This document shows positions 1 through 9,837 of a stretch of 64,000 nucleotides of DNA, in pieces. The position numbers and the translations under genes were made by a program. The notes beneath the pieces are model-generated. The model did no database searches and was not told where the DNA came from. It worked only from the letters and a program-made list of their open reading frames with translations. This stretch comes from Mesodorylaimus sp. YZB2_4 (lineage: Eukaryota; Nematoda; Enoplea; Dorylaimida; Dorylaimidae): NCBI GenBank assembly GCA_030248295.1, contig JASANH010000976.1:124001-188000 (forward strand). Reading direction: 5' to 3'. Numbering within the stretch: the first letter of the stretch is position 1; every line of letters starts with the position of its first letter.

Positions 1-1953
1 AACGCGATGTAACAAATTGTGCATGAGTATTAAAGTGCCGTCGTCGTATCCCTCGTCAGAAAGAGAAGAAATGTTGGCGCCCATGGATCTGCAGGCTTCG
101 ACCGAATACACTTTCGGTGTGACACGAGCCGTATTAGTCATACGGTCAAAGTCGTACCACCCCACCGCAACTGCAGCTGTTTGCGAGAAGTAAAGTTGGA
201 TTAATTTGTAAAGAGGGAAAGGTCTGTTCGCTCGCCGCGTGGTTATTTCCATGGTGTGGTAGTCGTAACGCTGACCAGCACGCACATAGCTGAAAAAATT
301 GAAGCTGAATTAGACACAAAGTCACCAGAGCAGACAACTGGCTTTCAGGTGATTCAGATGGCCGCTGTCATTGGACATGTGCCCATTTTCAAACAGTACC
401 AGGCAGGAAGCAGGAGGCGAGAAGACCCGAAGCAAGCAGCATCACCGACCTTATGTTTGACGAAGGCACAGAGCGGATACAATAATCCATCCCGTCATCC
501 GCTGGGCTTTCGATCGGTCGACTCTTCTCCATATCCACACAAGCCACGTTGTATCGCACTAGCAGTTTTAGGTTACCAAACGAGTAGGAGGAGATGTGGC
601 AGTGCGCACTTATCTGCTCCCTCATTGGCACTGCGGAATCTAAAGCATGCAAGAGTCGATTCGATGACGAGTTTGAAAAAAGAGGTGCCTCGTCGGTGAC
701 TTTTGATCGAAAATCTTGTCCGAAAATATGGCGCCGAGTTGAGCAAGGCACAACATAAATCGATGGTTCGCATCGATTCAAGATGATTAGACGGTCGCCC
801 ACACGTTCCAGTTCGATTCTTATTCCGCTCTGTTGAATGCTACTTCCGCGGGAATGCCAAAAAGGTTCTGGAAACGCGCCTCGTCGTCGGCAATATTCAA
901 AAAGCCGTCGCAAAACAATGCGATCGGTTACAATATCGTAGCTGGAAAAATTTATTTGAGGTCGGTTCTCGAATTCTGCGCATTTCTATAAAAAATATAG
1001 CAAAGTTACTATGAGCATGTACTTCAGTGACTGAGTTTTAGATACTCAAGCTCAGAATACATGTCTTTTTAGCCAGCTTTTGATTAGGTGCTGTCAGATA
1101 CCATAAATGCGTTTCGAACAAGATTCACTCACCCTGCCCATAATGCTGGGATGGGTATGGGACGTGTATGGAGGTCTGCTGGATACTGCGAGGGGAGGTA
1201 ATTTACTGTATCTCATCTTATGACAGACAGGGGTAAGACATGCTTCACCATGAGACCCCAGGGGTGAGGGGCACGCCGTGTACAGGCCATTGACAACTTA
1301 TTGGCCAGCCAAATCCCAGTCCTCACTGGATGCAAGAATGAACTGTAATTTCCTTCTGATAACCAATATTCCCAAAAAATTTCTTTCTTTTTCTCTCCTT
1401 GGAAGTTTCGGCAAAAGTGGAGATAATTGGTAGTTCGGCACGACCCAGGACCTAGAGATCTCAGTATGTTAAAGTCTGATCTTACTTGCGCCCCAAGGAA
1501 TAATGATTCCAGGGGATATTCAGGCGAAAAGTACGCATGTTTCGAAATAATTCTTTCATCGGCATCCGCTCTCAGCACGTCTTCTTTCAATGAATGCCGG
1601 AAATGTCTCGGCGCGCCTGGTATGATCATGATAGGCCTTTCAGGGCTCCCACACCAATTGAACGATGCAATCTGACGAAAATCAGTTATCAGTCCCGTAT
1701 CAGATCGAAGTTCTGCGTTGGAACCCCCGGGAGAATCCAATTTGGAATCAGTTAGCTCTTTGAAGTCGATGACAAGAACGGGATTCTTGTTGGATATTAG
1801 CTCGCGAGTAAGCCACGGTCCTTGCTCGATAGGACGACTGGATATAAAACGGCGGCCCAATATTGGCAGAAGCGCATTCTGGATTCGCATATCAAAATCA
1901 GACTTGGAGACTTGCAATGAATTTTGGGCCGAATTCTGATCAGAATACTGCAT
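1..1953 (-). CDS. Uncharacterised protein, fungal-family-like, 3' end outside window
   Basis: Three coding blocks read in order on the minus strand. Block one runs from the ATG at 1951-1953 to about 1345-1400. Block two runs from about 829 to about 450, after an AG acceptor. Block three runs from 289 off the window edge, after a TTTTTTCAG acceptor, and was found by reading the frame directly. Motifs in order are FNWCGSPERPIMIIPGAP, YPLESLFLGA, RIELERVGDRLIIL, SFGNLKLLVRYNVACVD, then YDYHTMEITTRR and LYFSQTAAVAVGWYDF. From memory this order matches an uncharacterised family common in fungal genomes, often mislabelled geranylgeranyl pyrophosphate synthetase. The third block's E-x-T-T-R sits where an E-x-K nuclease-like motif might be expected, but that link is speculative. 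The donor of block one is unclear. Function unknown. The coding call is firmer than the family call. Confidence 0.5.
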
Positions 1954-2465
1954 TGATTGACTAATTCTGACTAGCCTTAACCGAAGGGATTGCCGCTCTC
2001 AGCAGACATCCTCTGAGTGCCCAGGTAGAGCGAGGGTTCTATCTGAGGGCTGCCAGTGTAAAGTAGTGTGAGGACACATCTCTCGCAGTCATGACCCGGA
2101 TTCTCTGCTGCATCGAGTTCGACTCGAGTCGTCTCATCCTCAGCGGGTTTAAAGCGACCTATCGGAGTCCTCCAGCAAGAGCACTGCCCCTCCTCGCTTG
2201 CGGCCCTTATAAACATGTGCGAGCTGTCCCCCTTTCTAAGAACTGTTCCGAGGCCCTGCCGCAAGTGTAATGTACAGCCAACTCGTTGATAGCCTGTCTT
2301 GTGCTGCATTCTGGGATCAGTGAAAGAAAATGTGGTTGCTCGAGCAAATAGGGATGGTAACAAGCAAGGCACACAGCTCTGCGTCCCAGAAAACTCTGCA
2401 TTTTATCATCACACCTAATCATACAGTACAAACAAATCAATACTCGTAGCAAGAAGGACCTGATA
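1954..2465. other. Intergenic region
   Basis: About 510 bases between the stop of the nucleoporin-like gene and the ATG of the next minus-strand gene. Short open frames here lack splice context and look like chance. No repeat or promoter motif was recognised. Confidence 0.5.
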
Positions 2466-5400
2466 TCACCGATGACGTCTTCGTGATAGAAACGATGCGC
2501 TCGATCCTGGTTTTCTCCTCGCTGGGGTTTGTGTCGACCCGACCGCACTGAAAATGTTCGTCGACGGGTCCAAGGTCGCTGAAACACAAGGAAAACTTGT
2601 TCTCGAGACACTGCCGCCGAAGTCCAGCCGGATCACCCCCGATATATCACCAAACAGAACTCCCACTTACCAAACTGGAAATCGCCGCTGCTGATTGGCT
2701 GGCCAGTGAAGGTAAAGTTGAATCCGGACGTAGTCTCAGGATTAGCAGCGAGCCCCGACGTTGCCGGATTCGACGCCGTAAAAGTAAAGGGCGCAGTTGA
2801 AACAGGGTTCGTGGTGGCAAAATTGAACCCCGAACTTGCTGGAGTAGCCGCCATGAAATTGAACCCACCTGCCGCAGTCGCACTCGCTGCTGTGAACTCG
2901 AATCCTGAATTCGTCGACGCCGAACTGTCCGAGGTTGCCGGGAGTCTCAGCGTGGCACTGGTCGACGGCCCATCGCCAGACTTGGCTGCAGGCAGTGCGA
3001 GTGTCACACTGACGGACACGTCCGATGATTTCGCGGGTAACTCGGACAACGTCCATGATCCGCTCGACGTTGTAGCAGGAAGGGCGAACATGCTGGACGA
3101 CGACGTGCCAGCACTGACATCTGGTCCCGCACTGGTCGACCTGCTCGAAGTGGCGAGCGGCTGGACGGCGACGATCGGCGTTGTGAGGCTCGTGCTCCAC
3201 GTCAACGTCGTCACAGGCGCCAAAGAAATGATCGGAACTGAAAATTGACCACCCGACGCTTTACTCGCAGTCGAGGCCGACTGAACCAATGTCGTCGAAG
3301 GAGCGAGTGAACTGCGAGGCGGCACCAGAACAACCGAAGGCGGCGAGGCGGCACTGAGGACGCCGAGACGCGTCGATGGCGTTTGCACAATCGACGCGTC
3401 TTGACCCGTCGATGGCGCAGCGCTGACCAACTTCGTCCAAGCCTGGAGCTTCCTTCGCTCATATTCTTGGCCAGCACGAAACGCAGACAAGGCCTCCACC
3501 CGCTCTTCCTCGTCTTCTTGGCTGGCTATCGGCGAAGTCTACAAGTCAAAAGACAAAGTCAAGTACGACCACTCTGCACTTGTTGGCTCACACACTTTTC
3601 CCCTCCAACTTGCCCCCCCCCCCCGTATGACCTCTTTGAGGCCGTTCAAAAACGACGTCGTATGCAAATCAGCAATTTTTGACCCCCTCCCCTATCGTAT
3701 TTTGCCGTTTTGCGCCTGACCCCCCCTTTTCGACGTCGTACAAGCCAATACCCCACCCGCTAAACTGCAAAGGGGGGAGTAAAGAAATATTTCAAAAATA
3801 TTTCATGAGTATAGGCGCACTTCACCCTGCCGCTGCTCATATTCACATCTCGTACGAATCCGCATGCTCCCGTCCTCACATCGGTATACATTTCAACAAT
3901 GTTTTTCGGAATGTTTTGGTATACAGTAACAATTTGGTAGAGGCAAAATGTGCTGATGGTTTCACAGCTTGACTCTACGCCTTTAGTCTCCAAATATTGC
4001 TCGTGAATTTTTGAAATGCACTTGTCAAAAATCGAATAAGCAGTATGAAAGCAAAACGAATAACTCTATATGATAGACTACATTTTTCTTTATCAAACTT
4101 TACTCTTTTTGCTTTAAAAATTTTTTGGACTGAAGCCCGTTTTTTCCTCCAGCTGGCCAGCAGTCAAACCTTCTAAGCGAGGCTGTACGGGAACCAGCTC
4201 ACACACCAGCTTCCCTCTACTCCACTGGAAGCACCTCAACACGAGGACATCCTCGATTGGACACCAACTTTCTTGGACGATGGCGGGTGGGCTTTGAACC
4301 TTGCCCCTTGTTCGGCAGCTGAGACTGTCTCCTCGTTTGGCTTCTGTCTCTTAACTCTGAGCACCTCTATCTTACTGGGTGAGCCACGGCCTGGCGTGCA
4401 AGGTCAGCGAGGGTTTATGGTTCGCAAACCGACCTCCATCACCGGGGATCGAACCCAGGGTGAGTCCAGCCATGCTACTGACCAATATGGAGAGACAAAT
4501 GCTGAAACCGCGCCGCACCAACGCGGCCGCTTCCTATAACAAACTGAGTCTGGCCAATTCACATTATTATAACCAAAACTATCATAAATAGGTGACCCAA
4601 AAGTGGCGGATCTGTGCTTAACTGACCGTAATTAGGCGGCGTAGCAGGAGAGTTCGAAAGGGAGGAAAAAAGGCTGGAATACCTAGTGCAAAAACGATGT
4701 CGTTTTGCCTTGGACCCTCTCCCCCTTCCCGTTTTTTGTCGTTTTGGTGCTGACCCCCCCCCCCCGCCCGGCGCACGACGTCGTATTTGAACGGCCCCTT
4801 TGGAAACGAGCCCCCGGTCTACAAGTGCCACAACCAGTACCTGTAACGCCTTCTCGCCCCGACCAATCAGATTCTTGAAACGGCGTCCGTAAATCGGTCT
4901 GAGTATGGCCCTCTGCTTGACTCTGTCCCTGCTGCCTTCCTCCGCCGTCGATGTCGCATCCATCTTCTCGTCCGGCCCGAACTCGAATTCGTCGGGTTCC
5001 AACAGCCCCAACGACCGCGCCCCGCCAGCGCCCGACCCGTTCCACAGTCGACGCACATTCGAGCCGTTCTGCGCTGGTTGAGCAACCTCAGCTGGACCCG
5101 TCTCCTCCTGAAAGTACAATGTCGCCCCCCTGATCTGTCAGCCCAGGCTTCCAATGCTTACCACATTGTCGTCACATCCTTCTCTCCTGGCGTTCTTGGC
5201 TCTCGGCTCCTCCGCCCGCTCTTCATCAACAAGGTCGTCCGAAATCTTCCGTTTTCGGGACATCCACGCCTCGCCCACTCTCGCCCCATCCACGCTACAC
5301 CTGCCGTTCATTTCCGACACCCGGTCAGCCCAACTCGTCTCGCCCAACCCAACCGCCTTGCCTCCACTCGGAAACCGTCTTTGCAGCACAGCCAGAACAT

Positions 5401-5683
5401 CGTCTTTCAGGTCGCTGCTGCTGAATATCGAAGGACTGGCAGTCCTCGAAGACACACTCGGCGTCGCTCTTCTTCCCGAAACTGAACTCGACGGCCTCTC
5501 TGCCCGTTGAGGAACACTCTCCGCCCCAGCCTCGACCAGTCCCGGTGGCTGAAAATAGCCCAAGTCCGGGAACAGTCCCAATCGCAGGCCATCCCTCCGA
5601 GCCATGATTAAAGCTCGCCTAAACAGAAACTGCCAATCACACAAACTGTCGCAAGGCACTTTCCCGATAGTCAATGATGCCAT
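2466..5683 (-). CDS. FxF-repeat protein, probable nuclear pore (POM121/NUP153-like) component
   Basis: Four exons join in frame: 5683-5162, 5107-4841, 3538-2671 and 2578-2466, with phases 0, 0 and 1, giving about 589 aa. The start may instead be the ATG near 5606. The middle is Ser/Thr/Ala-rich. The C-terminal part has about seven aromatic motifs of the form GFNF, GFEF, PFTF and DFQF. The last exon reads NIFSAVGSTQTPARRKPG and ends in SRRRHR. A hydrophobic-repeat region followed by a basic C-terminus is typical of POM121, NUP153 and yeast Nup1. The N-terminal part has basic KRK/RAKNARRE clusters compatible with nuclear import. True FG dipeptides are absent, so the nucleoporin assignment is inference. 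The third intron (3539-4840) holds repeats. The start lies 72 bp after the TFIP11 stop on the same strand. Confidence 0.55.
3641..3746 (+). repeat. MITE-like repeat, copy 1
   Basis: A roughly 106 bp C/T-rich segment. It starts GGCCGTTCAAAAACGACGTC and ends CGACGTCGTACAAGCC, so its ends are partly inverted around the palindrome ACGACGTCGT. Its core (ACCCCCTCCCC, then CCGTTTTG, then CCTGACCCCCC) matches the copy at 4686-4796 in the same orientation. It lies in an intron of the nucleoporin-like gene. Confidence 0.5.
4288..4364 (-). repeat. tRNA-like unit of a possible SINE
   Basis: On the minus strand an A-box-like GTGCTCAGAGTTAAGAG is followed about 50 bases later by a B-box-like AGGTTCAAAGCCC. 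This is the layout of a tRNA internal promoter. No acceptor stem closes it, so it looks tRNA-derived rather than a working tRNA. A second tRNA-like unit lies upstream at 4434-4492. Confidence 0.4.
4434..4492 (-). repeat. Truncated tRNA-like unit of a possible SINE
   Basis: The minus strand shows a good T-arm (CTGGG, loop TTCGATC, CCCGG) and a 6 bp closing stem (CTCCAT with ATGGAG). The whole unit is only 59 nt, with no room for both D and anticodon arms. It is best read as a retroposon head or relic, not a tRNA gene. Confidence 0.45.
4686..4796 (+). repeat. MITE-like repeat, copy 2
   Basis: A roughly 111 bp segment starting GTGCAAAAACGATGTCGT and ending ACGACGTCGTATTTGAACGG. Its 3' end is the reverse complement of the 5' end of the copy at 3641-3746. 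The pyrimidine-rich core is shared in direct orientation. Both copies lie in the same intron. Confidence 0.5.
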
Positions 5684-5755
5684 TCAAGGCCACACCGTGC
5701 AACACACACGCCCTTCGCAAAATACGCTTTACTAGGAAACCATGGAGCGGAACAT

Positions 5756-8700
5756 TCAGGAGGCCGCACTTGTCACTAATTGTTCTAGAGACACTGGAAT
5801 CCACTGATTGCTACTCGGCTGCAGCAAGAACACCACATTCCGATCCACGTAGATCTGGCACGAACCGAATCGATAAACGGGCTTGCCTTCCCGAAACTTG
5901 TTTGGAATCGGCATGAACAACAGCCCGTGTTCCTCGGCCTGAAAAGTAGACAAGATGAGAAGCGGCGCCCTCGACCAGACTCCCACTCGGCGCCCACCTT
6001 TCTCTCCACCAAGTCCTTGAAATTCACATGAGCTGCTCCACTAGCGCCTCTCGAAGCCAGAATCTAAAAACAATTTCGTACAGAAGACAGCAATGTGCAA
6101 AAAAATGGGCATCACACACCTCCATTTGTCTCTGCTGGATCTCAGCTGCGAGGCGTTGACGGTCAACTGCCGACTGATCGATCATGCGAGGCGGGGGCGC
6201 GAACGACACGGGAGGATGGATTCCCGCACCCGATATCGCCTGATTCATGATCTCCAACGCGTGAGTGAATTGATCTGAAAAATTCAAATTAACTCCCATG
6301 CAATTCGAGAAACCAGTTACTCACCTTTGACCAACTGAAAGGCCATCAGGTCAGAATGGACCAACGATTTCCATCCCGTGTACCACTGACTGATCTCGTT
6401 GTAGTTCGCACTTCTGCAGTTCAACCAGGCCACTAGGGTGTGATGCCACTAAAACTCGGACCTCATCAAGATCAGTCGAGCAATCAACTCGAGCCAACTT
6501 ACTTTCGGGAAGAACTGCCTGACCAAAACGTCGGCTATCAAGGCTGGATTGATCATATCCAACCAGTCCATGAGCCAGTGCCAAGGTCTCAAATCCTGGT
6601 CGCTCGGATTCACTTGCATCTCGCCGATTGAGGATTCCAATTTCGGCAAGATATGCTGGGACAAAAAGTTCTGCATGGCCCCCAGCGTGAACACTTCCTT
6701 CCATGGTTTCAACACGTTCTTTGCCGACGGGTCGCTCGGATGCCACTGAACCAAGGCGCGGCCTAGTTTATGCCTAATCGGGGCATAAATCGGCTGCAAA
6801 CGATCGCCCATGAACGGAAGCCACGAATGCAACCAAAAGTGAATGGGCGTCGTGTCGGTCATCGGATTCCAGCTAAAGAGGCCACAAGTTGCTAACAGAG
6901 ACCAAGCAAGGACCACACTCGGATACCTTTCCACTTCCCGCTGCAATCTCGGCAAAATAATTTGCTCCAACACATTTTCCAGGATCCACCCTGGCAAGAT
7001 CGGAGACCAATAATTCAAAAGGGCCACCATTTCGTCGCACTGGCTTTTCGGGTCCCAGTCCCTGCAAAATACCGCGTCAAAACTAGCTCGCCTTTCTTGC
7101 AGGCATAACTCACAATGCGCATCGTCGGACGATCGGCATCCACGCCTCCCAGATCAATCGATGATACGGATGCAAATTTTCGAGTTTCGTTCCACCACCG
7201 ATTCCAGACGCGTAGTTTGAGCTGTCCTCGTCAAAAATACTCTTCCACTCGTCCACCAGGTCACAACCGAAGCCAGGATCGACGAGGGGCTTCCATTGAG
7301 AGAAATATTCTTTCAACTGAAACAGAAACAGAACATGATTCTGGAACGATAACTAAGCACTGGCCTCACTTCCCAACCCGACCCATCTTTCTGGAAGTTC
7401 ACCGAAGGAACGTATCTCCGAGGACAGACTCACCAAAGGCAACACGTTTGTGACGGCAATCGACGATAAGCCGTACATCTTGTATTCCTCGTAATACTCC
7501 CGTTGTAGCCGCTTGAATAAATCTTTGCAGTCGGCCAAAGACAGTCTACCAGCTCCTTTTGACTCGAATCTGAAACTAGCATCCATTGCAAACTAGAAAA
7601 AAAACCATTTTTATCACACTCACTCGTTCAGAAGGCTAATAACCGAGTCCAAACGATTCATCTCTTTTTCTTTCGTTTCTATCGTCTCTGTCAGTTGCTT
7701 TTCGTCGTGGACCAGTGCCACTTTTTGATCCTGGAGACAAACGGGGATAGTGCGGGATATCGGGACTATATCGCGGACGGCTTACCTTCAGGTACCTCAA
7801 CTGTCGATCGTTCTGTACGATGGCTTCCTCCGTCATGTCCACTAGGATGTCCAAATTGTGTCGCAATTCGGGAAGGTCGAATGCTCGTGACAGTGGCTTG
7901 CCAGGGGTGTCGCCGTCCTCGTCCTCGCTGTCTTGTTCTCTAAAAAGGAGGAGAGGAGCTCAGATCCAAAAGAATAAAGTAGGAAAATCGTGATTGTAAA
8001 CGCATGTTAGTTAGGGTAGACCTAGAAAGTATCAGACTTGCCTGGTCTTATATCGAAATACATCATAGCCGGTAAAAACTTTCTTTTCCTTTCCCGTCAT
8101 GTCGATTACCTTGACCGAAGTGTGCTCTCCGACCAACTGTTTTTTAAGAGTTCCGCCTTCAGCAACGACTTCGTCCCAAGTCTTGTATCGAACTTTGGTC
8201 TCGGCCGATTTAGCGCTAGCGTCCTTCCGCCACCGATTTCCACGCTTTTCCGATTCTTCCTCATCTTCGTCGCTGTGGACTGCTCGGACGGCGCCAGACT
8301 TTTTTTTGGTCAGCTCTTGGCCAATTTTTTTCGGTCCGCTAACTTCGGGACCGTAAGCACCAACAGCACCGCGTCCGGGTCGCAAAGCCGCTTGAATCGG
8401 CTCGACGATACCTTGGCCAGATTTGCCCAATCCTTTGCCCGGTTCATAACCCATTTTCGACAATAACTTAGTTCCGATACCGCGAGTATGTTTTTCCCAA
8501 CCTGCCTGGCCCGTGCCCGATGTACCAGCTCCGGATGATCGAATGCCAGCAAACGACGCCGCGTCGTCAAAATTTTGAGGCTTCTTTGAAAACGGTTTCT
8601 GCCGCCTCTTTGGGAATGAAACTTGAATGGCTTCAACGTCGTCGTCTTCTTTTTCTTCTCCCTTTTCGTCTCCTTCTTCCATGCGGTCTCCTTTTTTGAC

Positions 8701-8910
8701 CCCGCTGCTGACAAAGCTCATCGGTGCAGTGTAATCCTTTTTCTTTCGGTTTCGGCCAGCGAATCCATCCTCTTCATCGTCCATCTCTTCATCAGCCCAA
8801 AGACCATAAATTTGTTGCTGTTTGGTGCCTCTTCGACGTTTTAACGGATTGAAAGCATTGTCCAAATCGAAATCGTTGATTTCGAATGGCTCATATACGT
8901 CGTCGCCCAT
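5756..8910 (-). CDS. TFIP11: TFIP11 (tuftelin-interacting protein 11), spliceosome disassembly factor
   Basis: TFIP11 (yeast Ntr1/Spp382) recruits and activates the DHX15/Prp43 helicase to release introns and recycle spliceosomes in the nucleus. The ATG at 8908-8910 begins [20 protein letters not shown], the family's N-terminus. It is followed by an acidic stretch and a G-patch ([20 protein letters not shown]) that binds the helicase. Later exons carry the GCFC-type domain: [59 protein letters not shown] and [18 protein letters not shown]. The C-terminus ([30 protein letters not shown]) also fits. Most introns are about 50-60 nt. The first uses a GC donor. Upstream is ltd-1 in the same orientation. 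Downstream, 72 bp away, is the nucleoporin-like gene. Confidence 0.93.
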
Positions 8911-9837
8911 AATTACTGTATTCTTCTCCAATCGGAATTCTCAAAAGATACTCGTTCGTACCGATTCTTTCTTACAGCACTGTACCTACGAGCAGAACGA
9001 CTGGACGACGTCGACGCAGTATTGGCAGAACTTTCGGGATTAGCAAACCGAGGTCAGATTTCGAGAATAATGCAGTGAACTCTGATCGGAAAAGAATAAG
9101 ATCTAATATTGACTGATTCTCAATGTTTCTTTGCTCGGACTAACCTGGTGTGGATCTTACTGATACTGAAAGAGCCGTTGTCCACAAGTAACGAAAACTG
9201 GTTTACCGCTTCAAGCAGACATCAACATTTTATTAAAAAAGCGCTAAATTTGAATGTGTGCGATATGACCCTTGAGTTTCAGCATATCCCCGGTCACTGC
9301 TGCTAATATCTGCCCATCCAACATTCATACCGTCAATTTGCTTTATTACCAATATATAGGAAAGTTTTAGTGGTCCATTAATTGTAGATATCGAAATTAC
9401 TGCACGATTAGTCACAGTGCTAAACATGGACACTGGGTCGCGCCCACAAGCATGATAACTGGCGACTAGGCAGGCAAACTACGATCAGAGTGGATACGAG
9501 TGTAGATTTCATGTCACGCATATACAGATAAGCGATAAGAATATGCACCAATGCAGTTATGACATATGCGATATAAAATATCTTTTATGAAAACAACCTT
9601 GCACAGAGCAAACGACAATGCACGCAAACAAGCCTAGCTTATATATCGATCTGGCAGACACAAGGAAAACTGTACAAATATTATGCACATCAGCTGGATC
9701 CCACTCAGTCGATTACGAAAAAATTTGTCGAAACCATGTTACGGATATGAATACAAGACTATGATAGTGTAGACTGCGATAAGCATAGTAGGCGATCAAG
9801 TCGGAGATATAAAATTGGAAATATGCCTTACCCTCGA
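8911..9837. other. Intergenic region between ltd-1 and TFIP11
   Basis: About 930 AT-rich bases holding the presumed 3' region of ltd-1 and promoter of TFIP11, both on the minus strand. No conserved coding block, repeat or clear TATA element was recognised. Confidence 0.4.

Noticed and set aside
2706..3248. Long plus-strand frame of 180 codons
   Set aside because: It lies antisense to the FxF-repeat exon, which has matching splice phases and a repeat pattern. The plus frame is a shadow of repetitive codons.
4951..5510. Plus-strand Arg/Pro/Ser-rich frames
   Set aside because: Antisense to nucleoporin-like exons 1 and 2, which join in frame. Composition reflects high local GC.
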